Part shown: in pieces, positions 45,358 to 52,736 of the stretch | Layout: every line of letters starts with the position of its first letter | Position numbering within the stretch: the stretch's first letter is position 1 | Origin: Arthrobacter sp. Bi83 | GTDB taxonomy: Bacteria; Actinomycetota; Actinomycetes; Actinomycetales; Micrococcaceae | DNA: 64,000 nucleotides | Direction of reading: 5' to 3' | Assembly: GCF_918698095.1 (NCBI RefSeq) | Contig: NZ_CAKKLY010000006.1 | Location: 1-64,000 of the forward strand | The notes under the pieces: generated by a model | What the model was told of the DNA's origin: nothing | Seen by the model: the letters and a program-made list of their open reading frames with translations, nothing else | Databases searched by the model: none | Program-made: the position numbers and the translations under genes

Positions 45358-45473
45358 ATTTCCGGGCTTTTTGGGCCGTTTCCGGCTCGATTCGATTCTT
45401 CGGCAGAAGTTCTGTAAAGTTGTCTTGCCCGCGGTTACTGGAAGCAATAACCCGGGTAACTTCTTTGAAGTTC

Positions 45474-45555
45474 GGCAGATTACCCGAGCGGCCAAAGGGG
45501 GCTGACTGTAAATCAGCTGGCAACGCCTACGGGGGTTCGAATCCCTCATCTGCCA
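45474..45555 (+). tRNA. tRNA-Tyr (anticodon GUA)
   Basis: 82-nt class-II tRNA with a long variable arm. Acceptor GGCAGAT (45474-45480) pairs with ATCTGCC (45548-45554), discriminator A at 45555. Anticodon stem GCTGA/TCAGC holds loop CTGTAAA with GTA. T-arm GGGGGTTCGAATCCCTC is standard. The 3' CCA is not encoded. A perfect inverted repeat AACTTC-TTT-GAAGTT (45458-45472) abuts its 5' end. Confidence 0.95.
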
Positions 45556-45563
45556 CCCACGGG

Positions 45564-45606
45564 AAAACCCCGTCTGACCTGCGAAACGCAGGCCGGGCGG
45601 GGTTTT
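45564..45606 (+). terminator. Intrinsic terminator of tRNA-Tyr
   Basis: AAAACCCCG (45564-45572) pairs with CGGGGTTTT (45598-45606), with an inner stem CCTGCG/CGCAGG (45578-45583, 45587-45592) and a T run to 45607. Confidence 0.88.
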
Positions 45607-45611
45607 TCGTC

Positions 45612-45983
45612 CCTGGAGGGCCCCTACAGCCTGGTGACCCAATGAGGCACCACCCGGGTCCAGCCTGTGCCGCGGCAACCCGTTCATGCTGCCGCTCAAA
45701 TGCCGCCTCCGCACCCCTTCTCAAATAGACCAAATAGGGCCATGCTTTTGCTAACCCTGTCCGGACTTGGCAACGGTCTCAGGTAGAGGAGGCTGAATGC
45801 ATCTTCTGGTCGTTCCTCGGTGAGTCGTCCCGAGAGACACTAATCCGCGCCCCGTCCACGGAGACTTTGCACGTATCCGTACTGGGTGCGGTTTCGCCAG
45901 CGCTGCCCTCCAGATGAGCCCAATGCGGCGGGCCGGGCGCAGCTGCTGGAATCCAGTAATTCCAACAGCGAAAGGCTACAGAG
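45612..45983. other. Intergenic stretch without a recognised gene
   Basis: About 370 nt after the tRNA terminator. I see no credible ORF, palindrome or RNA in it. It holds a lower-GC patch (CTCAAATAGACCAAATAGGG at 45720-45739) and AGGTAGAGGAGG at 45782-45793 with no matching gene. The promoter of the lipoprotein gene probably lies near its end; GCGAAAGG precedes ATG 45984. Confidence 0.5.
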
Positions 45984-47003
45984 ATGTTCAAGCCAAAAAG
46001 ACGACCGGCAGCGTTGGGTTCCGCTTTCACGCTGCTCATAGCGATGTCCACAGTGGCGTCGTGTGGCGCGCCCAATGCCGCGCCAGCCCCGGCTGCGACT
46101 TCGGGGTCGTCGCAGTCGGCCTCTGCTTCGGCGACCCCGTCAGTAACAACCGAAACGACTTCGCCGGCAGCGTCGCCGACGGGCAGCGCGGACGCCACAG
46201 AGCTGTGCGGGCCCGGCTCTGCCATCAACTTTGACCTCAGCGCGTTCCAGGCGTCGCCGAAGATCGACAACAAGTGGTTCCCGCTGAAGCCGGGCGCGCA
46301 GTACACGACGACGGGCACCGTGAAGACCGAGGAGGGCACCGCGGAGCGGAAGGTTGTCCACGAAGTGACCGGCCTGACCAAGACGATAGACGGCGTGAAG
46401 ACCCAGGTGATGTGGGACCGGGACTATGCTGACGGCGTGCTGGTCGAATCCGAACTGGCCTTCTTTGCCCAAACGGAGTCGGGGACAGTCTGGCTGTTTG
46501 GGGAGTACCCGGAAGAGTACGAGAACGGCAAGTTCACGGGCGCCCCCAGCACGTTCATTCACAGCATCTCCGAAGCCCAGGCCGGCGTCGCCATGCCGGG
46601 CGAGCCCAAGACCGGCACTCCGGAATATGTTCAGGCCCATGCACCGGCAGTGGACTTCCTGGACTGCGGCAACGTCTTCAAGGAGAACGATCGGGTGTGC
46701 GTGCCCACTGGCTGCTACGACGACGTGCTGGTCATCGATGAACACAACCCGCTGGAACCGGCTGTTGGGCACCAGCGGAAATACTATTCAGCGGGCACCG
46801 GACTGGTGAAAGTGACGGCAGTGGGCGGCGCAGACCAGGAGACCCTCGAACTGGTCAAGATCGAGCAGCTGACAGACGCCCAGCTGAAAGAAGTCAACCA
46901 GGGGGCAATGAAACTCGACGCGCACGCATACCAGGTCAACAAGACCGACTACGCCAAGACGCCCCGCGCCGAAGAGGCGGCTGCGGGCACCGGCGGCTAC
47001 TGA
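45984..47003 (+). CDS. Secreted lipoprotein of unknown function
   Basis: 339 residues. A basic start (FKPKRRP) and hydrophobic LGSAFTLLIAMSTVA lead to the lipobox VASC (Cys27). Residues 28-75 are a Ser/Ala/Thr/Pro-rich tether. The globular part (about 76-325) has beta-rich patterning: NKWFPLKPGAQYTTTGTV, VHEVTGLTKTIDGVKTQVMW, TVWLFGEYPEEYENGKF and VGHQRKYYSAGTGLVKV; four Cys (CGPG, DCGN, VCVP, GCYD) could form disulfides. Comparable actinobacterial lipoproteins exist but I know no function. GAAAGG precedes the ATG. Monocistronic, with a terminator after it. Confidence 0.8.
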   Translation: MFKPKRRPAALGSAFTLLIAMSTVASCGAPNAAPAPAATSGSSQSASASATPSVTTETTSPAASPTGSADATELCGPGSAINFDLSAFQASPKIDNKWFPLKPGAQYTTTGTVKTEEGTAERKVVHEVTGLTKTIDGVKTQVMWDRDYADGVLVESELAFFAQTESGTVWLFGEYPEEYENGKFTGAPSTFIHSISEAQAGVAMPGEPKTGTPEYVQAHAPAVDFLDCGNVFKENDRVCVPTGCYDDVLVIDEHNPLEPAVGHQRKYYSAGTGLVKVTAVGGADQETLELVKIEQLTDAQLKEVNQGAMKLDAHAYQVNKTDYAKTPRAEEAAAGTGGY

Positions 47004-47044
47004 GGAGTTGAACGACCAGGACGACATGGGTTTCCGGACCCATC

Positions 47045-47089
47045 GACCGGTCCCCATCGCGGCGAACGGCCGCCCTAAAGGGACCGGTC
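47045..47089. terminator. Terminator between convergent lipoprotein and sortase-like genes
   Basis: Perfect 10-bp arms GACCGGTCCC (47045-47054) and GGGACCGGTC (47080-47089) with a smaller GC hairpin inside. Confidence 0.75.
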
Positions 47090-47181
47090 ATTCCTGGAAC
47101 CAGCAATTTTTCGGCCGAGGGCAGCCACTTACGGGCATGGCGTAGCGGCTGCCGGGTATCGTGGGCCGGGCCGCCCTGCTG

Positions 47182-48054
47182 CTAGTTAAGGGCTATCACG
47201 AGCATTTGGGTGGTACCGGGAATGCAGGTCTGCAGCACCGCCCTGGGGAACCCGCCAAACACGGCGGCAACATCGTTGGTGGTACCGCCGTTGGGAACCT
47301 GGCCCCGGGCGGCCACCGTGTAGGTGCCGTAGCCCGGAACGTCCACTCTCTCGCCTACCTGGATTCCGGAGAAACGCGCCCAGCCGCCGCAGAAGTCGTG
47401 TTCAGTGATGAAAAGCGAGTACCCGTCGTCTGGTGTGTAGTGGATGGGTCCGATGCATTGGTCCACCATGGCCTGTCCACCTGCGCCAGCAACGTAGATG
47501 GTCCGGACGAGCGGCACCGGAGCCGGTGCCGGCTGCGGAGGCGCGGGTTTTGCCGGGGCCGCTGCGGGAACGGGTACCGTTACCCGAGCGGGTGCCGCCA
47601 CCGCGGCACGTGCCGGAACGGGAGCAGGCGCCGGAGCCGGAGCACGCACCGGCACCTTGGCGGCGGGGGCAGTTCTGTGCGGGGCCGCAGTCACCCGGGC
47701 CTTCGCAGCAATCGAGGAGGCGGATGTCTTCTTTGGGACCGTGCGGCTAACTGCGGCGGACACCCGCGGCGACGGCCTGGCGGCGGGTTCGGAAGCGGGC
47801 ATGTCTGACACTGAGCCCGGCCGGCCGGACCACGGCATCGCGTCATCCTGGAGGGCGGCCGGTACGGGTTGGCTCGCTGAAGCAGGAGTCTCGTGCGCGG
47901 GAGCCGCTGACCAAATGGGGGCCGTAGCGCTCACCAGCAGCACGCCGGCGAGCACGAGGACCCGGATGCCGAATCCGGTGTGCAGCGAGCCTGGCTGCAG
48001 ATCAAATAGTTGAACCGCCGCACGGTGCTGGCTGGCGATTTCCTGCTGATTCAT
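47182..48054 (-). CDS. Sortase-like membrane-anchored protein with a long Ala-Pro linker
   Basis: 290 residues. One hydrophobic anchor near 30-46 (IRVLVLAGVLLVSATAPIW), then about 130 residues very rich in Ala, Pro, Val and Arg, a wall-spanning type linker. The C-terminal 105 residues look like a sortase beta barrel: His in YSLFITEHDFCGGWARF, then FSGIQVGERVDVPGYGTYTV, and a TLxTC-like cysteine site in AVLQTCIPGTTQMLVIAL. The Arg that normally follows the catalytic Cys strand is not seen where expected. It may be a divergent class-F-like transpeptidase or an inactive relative. No LPXTG substrate gene is next to it. Confidence 0.6.
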   Translation of the reverse strand: MNQQEIASQHRAAVQLFDLQPGSLHTGFGIRVLVLAGVLLVSATAPIWSAAPAHETPASASQPVPAALQDDAMPWSGRPGSVSDMPASEPAARPSPRVSAAVSRTVPKKTSASSIAAKARVTAAPHRTAPAAKVPVRAPAPAPAPVPARAAVAAPARVTVPVPAAAPAKPAPPQPAPAPVPLVRTIYVAGAGGQAMVDQCIGPIHYTPDDGYSLFITEHDFCGGWARFSGIQVGERVDVPGYGTYTVAARGQVPNGGTTNDVAAVFGGFPRAVLQTCIPGTTQMLVIALN

Positions 48055-48375
48055 GGCTGACCCCTGAACCGTTGCGCGGCCGGCAGTATCTCGCGGCCGC
48101 TTGCTGGGCGGTCAGACGCAGACAGGGGAGGCGCTCTGGCGGGATCGCTTCCTGTTCACGCTTGACCATTAAATTGAGAGGGACGCGCTCACAAACGCAT
48201 CTGCCCAGCAGTGTTGAGTGTAGGAGCGCGGGGCCGGGGGCACCCGCGTGGGCAGTACCTGTCTTTCCGCGCGACCCCTACTTGAATCCCGCAGGCCTCG
48301 CCGGGGGCCTGCGGGCGCGGGGAACCTGCGGGCGGGGAACTGCGAAAGTTGTTACTCACAAGTAACATAGACGTA
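48055..48375. other. Divergent intergenic region with promoters, hairpin and operator
   Basis: About 320 nt between the sortase-like and thioesterase genes, without an ORF I can support. It holds a 10-bp hairpin CCCGCAGGCC (48288-48297)/GGCCTGCGGG (48306-48315), an AT-rich patch CATTAAATTGAGAG near 48169 that may be a promoter, and the operator at 48351-48366. Confidence 0.5.
48351..48366. promoter_or_regulatory. Candidate operator upstream of the thioesterase gene
   Basis: Perfect inverted repeat GTTACT-CACA-AGTAAC, ending 9 bp before ATG 48376. A bound protein there would block transcription or translation start. Form and size suit a TetR- or FadR-type dimer; the regulator is not encoded nearby. 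Confidence 0.5.
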
Positions 48376-48921
48376 ATGCACCTGCTACTGCGCACCCTGA
48401 TGCTGCTGTTCAGCTCCTCCAAACGCTCTGCAATCAGCGTCTGGGAGGAGTCCTCGCTTCCGCTCCGCGTGCTCCCGACGGACATCGACATCGCCATGCA
48501 CGTCAACAACGGGATGTACTTCTCGCTGATGGACCTGGGCCGCTTCGACCTGATGGTTCGGAGCGGCACGTGGGCGAAGATGCGCCGGCGCGGCTGGAGT
48601 CCCGTGGCCGCGGGCGAGACCATCGCGTTCCGCCGCTCCCTGCGGTTATGGCAGCGCTACACGGTCGAGTCCAGGATCATCGGACTGGATGCCAAGGCGA
48701 TTTATTTCGAACAGCGCATGGTCGTGGATGGCGAGATCTATGCCCGGGCATATATCGCCACGCGTCTTGTGAGCGCGGGAAGGCCCGTGAGCCAGGAGGA
48801 AATTCTCGCCGAGTTTGGCGAGCCCCCGGCCGGGCTGGAGCTTCCGAAGTGGATCAATGACTGGCGCGAAACCAACGCGCTGCCCGGGGCTCGCAGGCCG
48901 GCACCGCACGCCTGGGTCTGA
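48376..48921 (+). CDS. Hotdog-fold acyl-CoA thioesterase family protein
   Basis: 181-residue cytosolic protein of the 4HBT/thioesterase group. The hotdog signature is visible near residue 29: LPTDIDIAMHVNNGMYFSLMDLGRFD (Asp, His and Asn in order), then GWSPVAAGETIAFRRSLRLWQRY and IYFEQRMVVDGEIYARAYIATRLV. ATG 48376 is chosen over the TTG at 48349; no strong ribosome site is seen, and the palindrome sits directly upstream. Predicted to cleave acyl-CoA thioesters; chain length unknown. An acyl-CoA synthetase lies 1 kb downstream but is a separate unit. Confidence 0.8.
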   Translation: MHLLLRTLMLLFSSSKRSAISVWEESSLPLRVLPTDIDIAMHVNNGMYFSLMDLGRFDLMVRSGTWAKMRRRGWSPVAAGETIAFRRSLRLWQRYTVESRIIGLDAKAIYFEQRMVVDGEIYARAYIATRLVSAGRPVSQEEILAEFGEPPAGLELPKWINDWRETNALPGARRPAPHAWV

Positions 48922-49032
48922 CCACGCAAGAGGCCGTCGAAGAGCCGGGGCGGAGATATTCCCGGTGACGCGGGGAGCGAACAAGCCGCCCGGCGGAGGG
49001 ACATCGGGACCGGCCTCGCGTACGGTTGAACC

Positions 49033-49470
49033 ATGGCTACCGTTGACATCACAGGTGAACAGTTCGCATCGACCATCGAGGGCAATGACATTGTCCTGGT
49101 GGACTTCTGGGCCGCCTGGTGCGGGCCGTGCCGCCAGTTCGCCCCCACGTACTCCGCCGTTTCGGAGAAGCACAGCGACGTCGTCTTCGCCAAGGTGGAC
49201 ACCGAAGCAGAACAGCAGCTGGCCGCGGAGGCCGGCATCACGTCCATCCCCACGCTCATGGCTTTCCGCGAGAAGGTCCTGGTCTTCTCGCAGCCCGGTG
49301 CGCTGAACGCCCCGCAGCTTGAACAGGTGATCGACGCCGTCAAGGCCCTCGACATGGAGGAAGTCCACGCCCACGTGGCGCGCTCGCAGGCCGAAGCCGC
49401 CGCGTCCGCAGGCAACAGCACGGGCAACAACGCCGGCACGCAGGACGGCACCCAGATCCCGGATTTCTAG
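49033..49470 (+). CDS. trxA: Thioredoxin
   Basis: 145-residue cytosolic thiol-disulfide reductant. The active site WCGPC (about 30-34) is in LVDFWAAWCGPCRQF, with the cis-Pro in ITSIPTLMAFREK. After the normal 110-residue fold there is a 30-residue Ala, Ser, Asn, Gly and Thr-rich tail (SAGNSTGNNAGTQDGT) that is not part of the thioredoxin fold. Monocistronic; a palindromic repeat follows 17 nt after the stop. Confidence 0.93.
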   Translation: MATVDITGEQFASTIEGNDIVLVDFWAAWCGPCRQFAPTYSAVSEKHSDVVFAKVDTEAEQQLAAEAGITSIPTLMAFREKVLVFSQPGALNAPQLEQVIDAVKALDMEEVHAHVARSQAEAAASAGNSTGNNAGTQDGTQIPDF

Positions 49471-49486
49471 TTCGGCTTTTAACTGC

Positions 49487-49547
49487 AACGCGGGGTCATT
49501 CCGCACCCACAACCTCGGTTCCTTGGGTGCGGAGTGACCCCGCGGTT
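49487..49547. repeat. Palindromic gene-end repeat, family B copy 2
   Basis: Arms run 49487-49509 (AACGCGGGGTCATTCCGCA...) and 49524-49547, pairing with one bulge and one mismatch over about 23 bp. It separates convergent trxA and ABM genes. Confidence 0.88.
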
Positions 49548-49561
49548 CTTGTAGGGACGGA

Positions 49562-49840
49562 CTAGAGGCGCACGAGCTGGACAGGCTCGGCCAGCAGGGC
49601 GCTGAGGGATTCGTTGAGGTCCTGGACCGCGGTCCCCTTGGAATGCTTGTGGAGGTCTTCTTCCGAGGCCCACTGCTCGGTCAGGACCAGCTTCTCCTCG
49701 CTGACTTCGGTGAGCTCGTACTGGATGCAGCCGGGCTCGCTGACTACCTCGTCAATGGCGATTTCCAGGGCGAGCTTCACGCGGAAGAATTCGCCGTCGT
49801 TGGGGATGAACGTTGCCTGCAGGTCGATGGGTGCACTCAT
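49562..49840 (-). CDS. Putative quinol monooxygenase (ABM family)
   Basis: 92-residue ABM protein. ATG 49840 gives MSAPIDLQATFIPNDGEFF; the frame extends three codons more. No ribosome site is obvious upstream, so leaderless translation is possible. The ABM helix-strand pattern is typical: LALEIAIDEVVSEPGCIQYEL, then LVLTEQWASEEDLHKHSKGTA. Function probably small-molecule oxygenation or protection against reactive species; no substrate is suggested by the neighbours. It is a second ABM gene beside the one at 2141. Confidence 0.82.
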   Translation of the reverse strand: MSAPIDLQATFIPNDGEFFRVKLALEIAIDEVVSEPGCIQYELTEVSEEKLVLTEQWASEEDLHKHSKGTAVQDLNESLSALLAEPVQLVRL

Positions 49841-49943
49841 GGATTTCACAATACCGGCCGCCGCCTGCGGGTCCGGACCTGTTTACGCCGAACACCCTTC
49901 TGTTGCGCTTCTCTTGCCCGGAGCCAGTTGATAGCGTGCCATC

Positions 49944-51620
49944 ATGCGCGCTTACACAGCCGGGGACACTGACGTCCCGCTGCTCGAAGAAACCATCGGC
50001 CAGAATTTCGAGCGGGTGGTGGCCCGGTTTCCGTTCCATGATGCGCTGATCGAGGCGGCCGCGGTGCCCGGCGCCGACGCCCGCCGCTGGAGCTACACCA
50101 AACTGAACGACGACGTCGACCGGCTCGCCCGCGCGCTCCTCGCACTGGGCGTCGCGAAGGGGGAGCGGATCGGCATCTGGAGCCCCAACTGCGCCGAGTG
50201 GACCATCCTGCAGTACGCCACGGCCAAGATCGGGGCCGTTCTTGTCAACGTGAATCCGGCCTACCGCAGCTATGAGCTGGAGTTCGTGGTCAGGCAGAAC
50301 GGCATGCGGATGCTGGTTACGGCGCCGTCGGACCGGAATAGCGACTACGTGGCGATGGCGCGACAGGCGCTCGCCGAATGTCCGGAGCTGCGCGAGCTCG
50401 TGTTTCTGCCGGATCTTGGTGCGGAACAGCTCGACGCCGGCGTCCCCCAAGCCGGGCAGGAGCTTACTTACGCCGAGCTGCTCAAGCGGGCGGACGACGT
50501 CGGGCATTCCGGGCTGAAGGCCCGCATGGCGGAACTGGACGCGCACGACCCCATCAACCTGCAGTACACCTCCGGGACCACGGGCTTCCCCAAGGGCGCG
50601 ACACTGACGCACTCCAATATTCTGAACAACGGCTACTCGATCGGCGAGCTCCTGGGGTACACCGAGCACGACCGCGTGGTGATTCCGGTGCCGTTCTACC
50701 ACTGCTTCGGCATGGTGATCGGGAACCTGAATGCTCTCAGCCACGGCGCGGCCACCATCATTCCCGGCCGCAGCTTCACGCCGGCCGCCGCGCTGGAAGC
50801 GGTGCAGGACTTCGGCGGCACGTCCCTCTACGGCGTGCCCACCATGTTCATCGCCGAACTGGCGCTGCCGGACTTCGCGTCGTACGACCTCTCGACGTTG
50901 CGCACCGGCGTGATGGCCGGTTCGCTGTGTCCTATCGAGGTTATGAACCGGGTGATCTCGGAAATGAACATGGAGGACGTGGCCATTTGCTACGGCATGA
51001 CCGAGACCTCGCCGGTGTCCACCATGACCCGGAGCGGGGACACCATGCAACAGCGCACCGAAACCGTGGGCCGGACCATGCCGCGGCTGGAGAGCCAAGT
51101 GGTGGACCCTGCCACGGGGGACGTCGTGGAGCGCGGCGAAATCGGCGAACTCTGCACCCGCGGCTACGCCGTCATGAAGGGCTACTGGAACCAGCCGGAC
51201 AAGACCGCGGAGGCCATCGACGCCGAGGGCTGGATGCATACGGGCGACCTGGCCCGCATGGATGACGACGGCTACGTGGTGATCGAGGGCCGGATGAAGG
51301 ACATGGTGATCCGCGGCGGCGAGAACATCTACCCGCGCGAGATCGAGGAATACCTTTACACCCACCCCTCGATCCAGGACGTGCAGGTGATCGGCGTGCC
51401 CGATGCCACGTACGGCGAGGAACTCATGGCGTGCATCATCCTCAAGCCCGGGGCGGAGCCGCTCGACGCCGCCGCCGTGGCTGATTATTGCCGCGGGAAG
51501 CTGGCCCACTACAAGATCCCGCGCTACGTCGACGTCCGCGAGAGCTTCCCCATGACGGTCTCGGGCAAGATCCGCAAGGTGGAGATGCGCGAGGAAGCCG
51601 TGGCTCGCCTCGGCCTCTGA
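49944..51620 (+). CDS. Fatty acyl-CoA synthetase (AMP-binding enzyme)
   Basis: 558-residue ANL-superfamily ligase activating a carboxylic acid through an acyl-AMP. Motif A3 LQYTSGTTGFPKGATLTHSN near residue 202, A5 YGMTETSPVS, A7 MHTGDLARMDDDGYVVIEGR, A8 DMVIRGGENIYPREIEEYL and the catalytic Lys in MTVSGKIRKVEMRE near the C-terminus. The layout resembles medium/long-chain FadD-like synthetases (also called acyl-CoA synthetase or AMP-binding protein); the acid is not known. ATG 49944 is the only sensible start. It ends at a family-B palindrome. Confidence 0.9.
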   Translation: MRAYTAGDTDVPLLEETIGQNFERVVARFPFHDALIEAAAVPGADARRWSYTKLNDDVDRLARALLALGVAKGERIGIWSPNCAEWTILQYATAKIGAVLVNVNPAYRSYELEFVVRQNGMRMLVTAPSDRNSDYVAMARQALAECPELRELVFLPDLGAEQLDAGVPQAGQELTYAELLKRADDVGHSGLKARMAELDAHDPINLQYTSGTTGFPKGATLTHSNILNNGYSIGELLGYTEHDRVVIPVPFYHCFGMVIGNLNALSHGAATIIPGRSFTPAAALEAVQDFGGTSLYGVPTMFIAELALPDFASYDLSTLRTGVMAGSLCPIEVMNRVISEMNMEDVAICYGMTETSPVSTMTRSGDTMQQRTETVGRTMPRLESQVVDPATGDVVERGEIGELCTRGYAVMKGYWNQPDKTAEAIDAEGWMHTGDLARMDDDGYVVIEGRMKDMVIRGGENIYPREIEEYLYTHPSIQDVQVIGVPDATYGEELMACIILKPGAEPLDAAAVADYCRGKLAHYKIPRYVDVRESFPMTVSGKIRKVEMREEAVARLGL

Positions 51621-51622
51621 GA

Positions 51623-51687
51623 GCAACGCGGAGTCAGATATCGCCGCATAGAGCGCGTCTATTGGGCGCCATCTGACCCCGCGTTGC
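51623..51687. repeat. Palindromic gene-end repeat, family B copy 3
   Basis: Arms GCAACGCGGAGTCAGAT (51623-51639) and ATCTGACCCCGCGTTGC (51671-51687) pair with one mismatch (A opposite C). It starts 2 nt after the acyl-CoA synthetase stop, and the next gene starts 63 nt later on the same strand. Confidence 0.88.
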
Positions 51688-51750
51688 AAAAGCTGAAGTC
51701 AGGCTGTGGATAACTCCTGAGGGCCGCGACGAGCAGCCAGAATAGTTCCC

Positions 51751-52668
51751 ATGGCCCGGTCAACGCCGCTACCCGACACCCTGAACCAGTTGCCCTTTAC
51801 CGTGTACGAATCGAGGGCGCAGGGCGTTTCAGCGAAACGGCTCCGCGCCAAAGACCTTGCCGACGGCGGCCGCCTTATCTATCTGCCGCGTGGCCGGGAA
51901 CTCGAACTGTGGGAACGAGCCAGGGTATTGGCGGCCGCCACGCCGGGAGCATGGGTGTCCCATCAGACCGCCGCGGAGCTCACGCCGTTGGGGCTTCCGC
52001 CGTGGATGGACGGGGACACGGTTCACCTCAGCAAGACGCATGAGCTGCCCCGCGTGCGCCGCGACGGAGTGACCGGTCACCGGGTCCGCATAATTCCAGG
52101 GGAGGTCGGGGAGCGTGACGGCATCCCCATGTCCCTGCCGCCCCGGACCTGGCTGGACCTGGCGGCGGTGTTGCCGCTCGATTACGTCATCGCGATGGGG
52201 GATCAGCTCATCAGGGTTCCAAGGGCTAACTTCGAGGGCCGGACCACGCCTCATGCCTACAAGGACGGTCTGCGCCTGCTCATCCGGCAGCACCCGAACA
52301 TGAAGGGCGTGGAGAAGGCCCGGCAGGCGCTGGATGAGATGCGTGTAGGGGCAGACTCCTACCCGGAAACGTTCCTGCGGCTCGCCATGCTGGACGCCCA
52401 CCTGCCCGAGCCGGAACTGCAGCTGCGCGTTGACCCGTCCGACCCATGGTCGCCGACGGCCGACCTCGGGTACCGGCGCTTTCGGATTGCACTGCAGTAC
52501 GACGGCGCCCATCACCTTTCGCGGGAACAGCAGTCCCGAGACAACCGTCGCGACGAGGCTTTCATCAGTGCGGGCTGGACCTACTTCAAGGTCAACGCCG
52601 ACGATTTGGAGGACGGATTCCAACGGGTGATCAGCCGGGTCAAATGTGCGAAGCGCCGCTCATCCTAA
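51751..52668 (+). CDS. Orphan AbiEi/DUF559-type protein (winged helix plus Vsr-like nuclease domain)
   Basis: 305 residues. The N-terminal region (about 1-100) has the AbiEi-antitoxin style pattern FTVYESRAQGVSAKRLRAKD, then LIYLPRGRELE, a helix-turn-helix like part. The C-terminal region (about 220-295) resembles DUF559/Vsr PD-(D/E)xK nucleases: SPTADLGYRRFRIALQYDGAHH, followed by RDNRRDEAFISAGW. The catalytic position normally Glu in E.DG is Gln here (LQYDG), so activity is uncertain. No AbiEii toxin gene is adjacent. The gene is bracketed by family-B palindromes on both sides. Similar orphan genes are common in Arthrobacter; role unknown. Confidence 0.7.
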   Translation: MARSTPLPDTLNQLPFTVYESRAQGVSAKRLRAKDLADGGRLIYLPRGRELELWERARVLAAATPGAWVSHQTAAELTPLGLPPWMDGDTVHLSKTHELPRVRRDGVTGHRVRIIPGEVGERDGIPMSLPPRTWLDLAAVLPLDYVIAMGDQLIRVPRANFEGRTTPHAYKDGLRLLIRQHPNMKGVEKARQALDEMRVGADSYPETFLRLAMLDAHLPEPELQLRVDPSDPWSPTADLGYRRFRIALQYDGAHHLSREQQSRDNRRDEAFISAGWTYFKVNADDLEDGFQRVISRVKCAKRRSS

Positions 52669-52670
52669 GA

Positions 52671-52733
52671 CAACGCGGGGTCACTTGGCGCCCAACGGAG
52701 GCAGGGAATTGGGCTCGAAGTGACCCCGCGTTG
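52671..52733. repeat. Palindromic gene-end repeat, family B copy 4
   Basis: Perfect 16-bp arms CAACGCGGGGTCACTT (52671-52686) and AAGTGACCCCGCGTTG (52718-52733), with inner GCCCAA/TTGGGC. It begins 2 nt after one stop and ends 3 nt before the other in the convergent junction with alkA. Confidence 0.9.
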
Positions 52734-52736
52734 GTT

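Noticed and set aside
45474-45983. tRNA-Tyr as an integration site for a mobile island
   Set aside because: No integrase, no repeat of the tRNA 3' end and no phage genes were found downstream; genes return to ordinary chromosomal content.
45779-46381. Minus-strand frame of 200 codons near the lipoprotein start
   Set aside because: It overlaps the lipoprotein signal peptide and tether in antisense and has no ribosome site or domain.
49752-51689. Minus-strand open frame of 645 codons
   Set aside because: It is an antisense shadow of the acyl-CoA synthetase. The composition is His, Val, Arg and Asp-rich as expected of a GC-rich complement, and no family motif is seen.
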